A stretch of 64,000 nt of DNA, taken from assembly GCA_030144725.1 (NCBI GenBank), contig JASKMD010000006.1:6265360-6329359 (forward strand). Direction: 5' to 3'. The translations under genes were made by a program, and so were the position numbers. Under the pieces are notes generated by a model. That model ran no database searches and was not told the origin of the DNA. It saw nothing but the letters and a program-made list of their open reading frames with translations. Shown in pieces: positions 61,513 to 64,000 of the stretch (position 1 is the stretch's first letter; every line of letters begins with the position of its first letter). Origin of the DNA: Haematococcus lacustris. Its lineage: Eukaryota > Chlorophyta > Chlorophyceae > Chlamydomonadales > Haematococcaceae.

Positions 61513-63008
61513 GTGAGTCTTGCCTTTCTCCCAACCCCGCTAGTGCCATGCATGCCCCCATCTAGGCATCCTAGGCAGGTCGCATGCATGGTTCGAGGGA
61601 TTGTTGAGACGTACGTTGTGAAGGTTCGAGTCTCGCTCCTTCACACAACACATTTTCCCCTACAAGTAGGAGATGCGTTATCTGAGATCCGAAGTATTGG
61701 TACCTTAAACAGCGGGCACCAATACCTAATTTTCTACCCCTACCCCCTTATGAGGGTGGGGCGATAGGCATTGGCCATAGCCCGTTGAGACAGATCCTGT
61801 TGAGGGGACTGTCGGAGCAGGCACTAAGACAATATGCCTGCTCAACAGCGGCCAAACCCATCGAACAGCGGACAGGCAGAAAAGGGACTGCTATCCACAT
61901 GGTTATGTCCATGTCCATGTGGTCCATGTGGTTATGACAGAGGAGGAGCTGGGATAGGGGTTCAGAACCTGGACATCACGGATGGCCATGCAATTGACAC
62001 AGGTTCTGCATGAGGATGTAGCAGTGCAGTGCACAAGGTCCGTTCAGTTGCACTCCACTCTTCCAATAGACCTTGGCCTAGGCGCGTGTGTATGTACGTA
62101 GAACCCTCAGCTAGGTGAAGCCATCAGAAGCGCACCAAAAGGTGTGTTGCGACCGATTGCACTAGGTCCATTTGGCTCTCGCTCTAATAGTATAGCCGCC
62201 TATAGTGTGCCTTAGCTGTTCCTGCTGTTCCGGATTTGCTCTATCGTCACCACAACAAATGCTAGGATCCACCTCAACAAACGAAACAAATCCACACGAA
62301 GAGCCTTGACAGCACATGATTCCCCTACTATGGCGTAGAGGCTGTGTTATCTGTTATCCGAACTGTTTGCATGCAGCAAGCATCCGGCACCAATACCTGA
62401 TTTCCTACCCCTCCCCCCCTGCGAGAGTCAGGCAACCAATGTTGGCATGAAACACATGCTCTGATGTAAGCAACAGCTTAAGCATTGCGCAGTGCACACA
62501 TGCTACTGTGCTACAGGCAGCTGGGCTGGGGCCTTGGGTACTCGGTCAATGCTGGGTACTCCTTGCCCTTGGAGCCTGCTACTGGGCTGCTGCCAGAGGG
62601 GCCTGCTGTTGGGCCACAGGGACCAGGGGGGGTGGTGTAGTCCCATGAGCGTGTGTATTGCACACACACGCTGACCCCATTAGTGAAAATCTGTGTATTA
62701 AACACATACCCCTGGTTAGCGAGCTTGTCTACCCAGTCTCAATGATTGTGGCGGCATGCTTGGCCTCAAAGGCCGCCGCTGTGGCCCTAGTCAAGCCTAG
62801 CCGACAGCACACCCCATGCAAGACCCTGTTATCTATTGCGATGAAGTGAGCCCCTGACCTGGCAATGGGGGTCAGGATGAAGGGTGGGAGGCAGGCTGGC
62901 ATCCGAGGACCCTTGCCCCTGCCCTTGCCCTTGCCCCTGCCTTCACCTTTGGGTGGGGATGTTGGGGGGTTGGGGGGGTTCGGGTCCTGCCACTCCTCCA
63001 GGCACCTG
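61513..63008. other. Region after the last assigned exon of the giant gene
   Basis: Reading continues open from 61512 to a TAG at 61765-61767 without a clear coding signature. The real last exon may therefore be here, be read through, or be lost. Two related segments at 61677-61748 and 62345-62420 share GTTATCTG, ATCCGA and CACCAATACCT. A TGTAA occurs at 62465. No complete gene was recognised. Confidence 0.4.
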
Positions 63009-64000
63009 TTAACATGAATGGCGTACAGCATCCGACAGTGCAACGGCAGTGATGGATGGCGGTGCATCAGGGTTTCCTGGGTTCACTGACTCCTCTGACT
63101 CCTCCGGGTCTACTGGGTCCTTTGGGGCTTCTGCCTCCTCTGGGTCCTCCGGCACACCGCTTCCCTCGGGGTCCTCTAGCGGGGTGTCACGCAACTCAAA
63201 ACCGTTGGAGTTAAGGCTGTACTGGCACACCACACGCGCGAACAGGTTGGACACCTCGCTGGTGATGCTGTACTTGGAGGGGGCTCCCTTGGCCCATAGC
63301 TTGAAACTAACGCTTTGCAAAGCAACGCGTGAGCACAGCATGCAGCATGTGGGGCTGGGGGCATCATGGGGAGCCCACACATGAGGAATAACAGGCCACA
63401 CCCTTCAATATGGGCATTACTTTGCTTTGCGTAGGACTTGCAATGGCCACCACTCTTACCCGGGTTAGCAAATTGCTCCCGCGTGTTGACAACCATCTGC
63501 TTGGCAAGGGCGCCGATGGTTTGGTCATCACCCTCCAGTTTGGGCTTGTCCAGCTCCACCAGCTTGGCTGTGATGGCAGCGTTGTTGGGGTCCACAAAGA
63601 AGGCCTTGGGGAGGTTACGCAGCTACTGGCCCTTGCGTGCGGAGCCTCGCATTATTTGTTTCCATCCTGACAGCTCGCTCGGTGTGGCGTACTCCGCAGT
63701 CTAGTCCTTGACCCTCTTTGCCAAGAGAGGGTCCGGGATGTGAAGGTGCTGGGGAGGGTCTAGGGCGGGGGGGAGGGGGCGCCTGCTGGCCAGCATGGGG
63801 CTGCTGCGCTCTTGCAGCTTGGGCTGCCATTTGACCAGTAGGACCCCTAGAGACGCATGCTTGCCCAATTGACTGCTTGTGAAACCAAGAACCAACTGCA
63901 ATGCTTGGTCATTGCAGAGTTTGTGCGATGATGGGAAGTGCAGCTCTGGAGGAGGCACTTGTGTGCCAACTGCCTCTGTTGGTAGCTCAACCCCTTCATC
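63009..64000 (-). pseudogene. Unrecognised ORF with two in-frame TAG codons, truncated at the window edge
   Basis: On the minus strand one frame is open from the window edge (DEGVELPTEAVGTQV) through LGKHASLGVLLVKWQPKL to TAG at 63701-63703. It then continues as TAEYATPSELSGWKQIMRGS to TAG at 63623-63625, and then as LRNLPKAFFVDPNNAAITAK and GDDQTIGALAKQMVVNTREQ to a GTAAGA donor at 63460. Coding character persists across both stops. A second segment (SFKLWAKGAPSKYSITSEVS, then an acidic DPEE-rich tail) ends at 63009 but does not join in phase at good splice sites. The family is unknown. A decayed mobile-element gene is the simplest reading. Confidence 0.55.

Noticed and set aside
61620..61660. 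tRNA-like GGTTCGAGTC (B-box resemblance) near 61.6 kb
   Set aside because: The T-arm stem does not pair around the loop and no cloverleaf or A-box at proper spacing can be built. A simple TGTGAAGG/CCTTCACA hairpin explains the match.

Overview
The window is nuclear DNA from a eukaryote, most likely a volvocalean green alga. A Haematococcus-like genome is my guess from texture, not a proven identification. The evidence is: many short exons with GT-AG introns; GC-rich introns full of microsatellites; U1 snRNA genes with a plant-type upstream element; very long (PPSPxPx)n hydroxyproline-rich rods of the kind found in algal walls and agglutinins; and TGTAA poly(A)-like signals. All exon models were read by hand from reading frames, splice sites and phase continuity. 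No alignment was run.

Layout. 1-4376 (+) is the 3' part of an MSI1/RBBP4-type WD40 histone chaperone gene. 5583-8544 (-) encodes a secreted-looking protein with a C-type lectin-like domain, a proline-rich linker and a duplicated Cys-containing region. 9099-9261 (+) is a U1 snRNA gene. 10196-31584 (+) is a gene of about 35 exons for a large C2 / Munc13-homology (MUN) / tandem GRAM protein. Two further U1 snRNA genes lie in its introns at 17135-17297 and 23457-23619. 32181-32735 (+) is a small unrecognised ORF. 35412-37252 (-) is a BTB/POZ gene. 39799-61512 (+) is the outstanding locus: a giant modular extracellular protein of roughly 5,650 residues, with one exon of about 10 kb. It has four proline-rich rods, three globular PPC-like domains and three Ig-like (HYR/DUF5011-type) domains at the C-terminal side. 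About 63010-64000 (-) is a decayed or recoded ORF with two in-frame TAG codons.

The genes do not form a pathway. Two groups stand out: cell-surface or wall proteins (the lectin-like protein and the giant rod protein) and three near-identical U1 genes dispersed over 14.5 kb. The most unusual structure is the rod gene. A 21-bp (7-codon) period has been amplified into hierarchical tandem repeats, and whole rod-plus-domain modules, introns included, have been duplicated three to four times.
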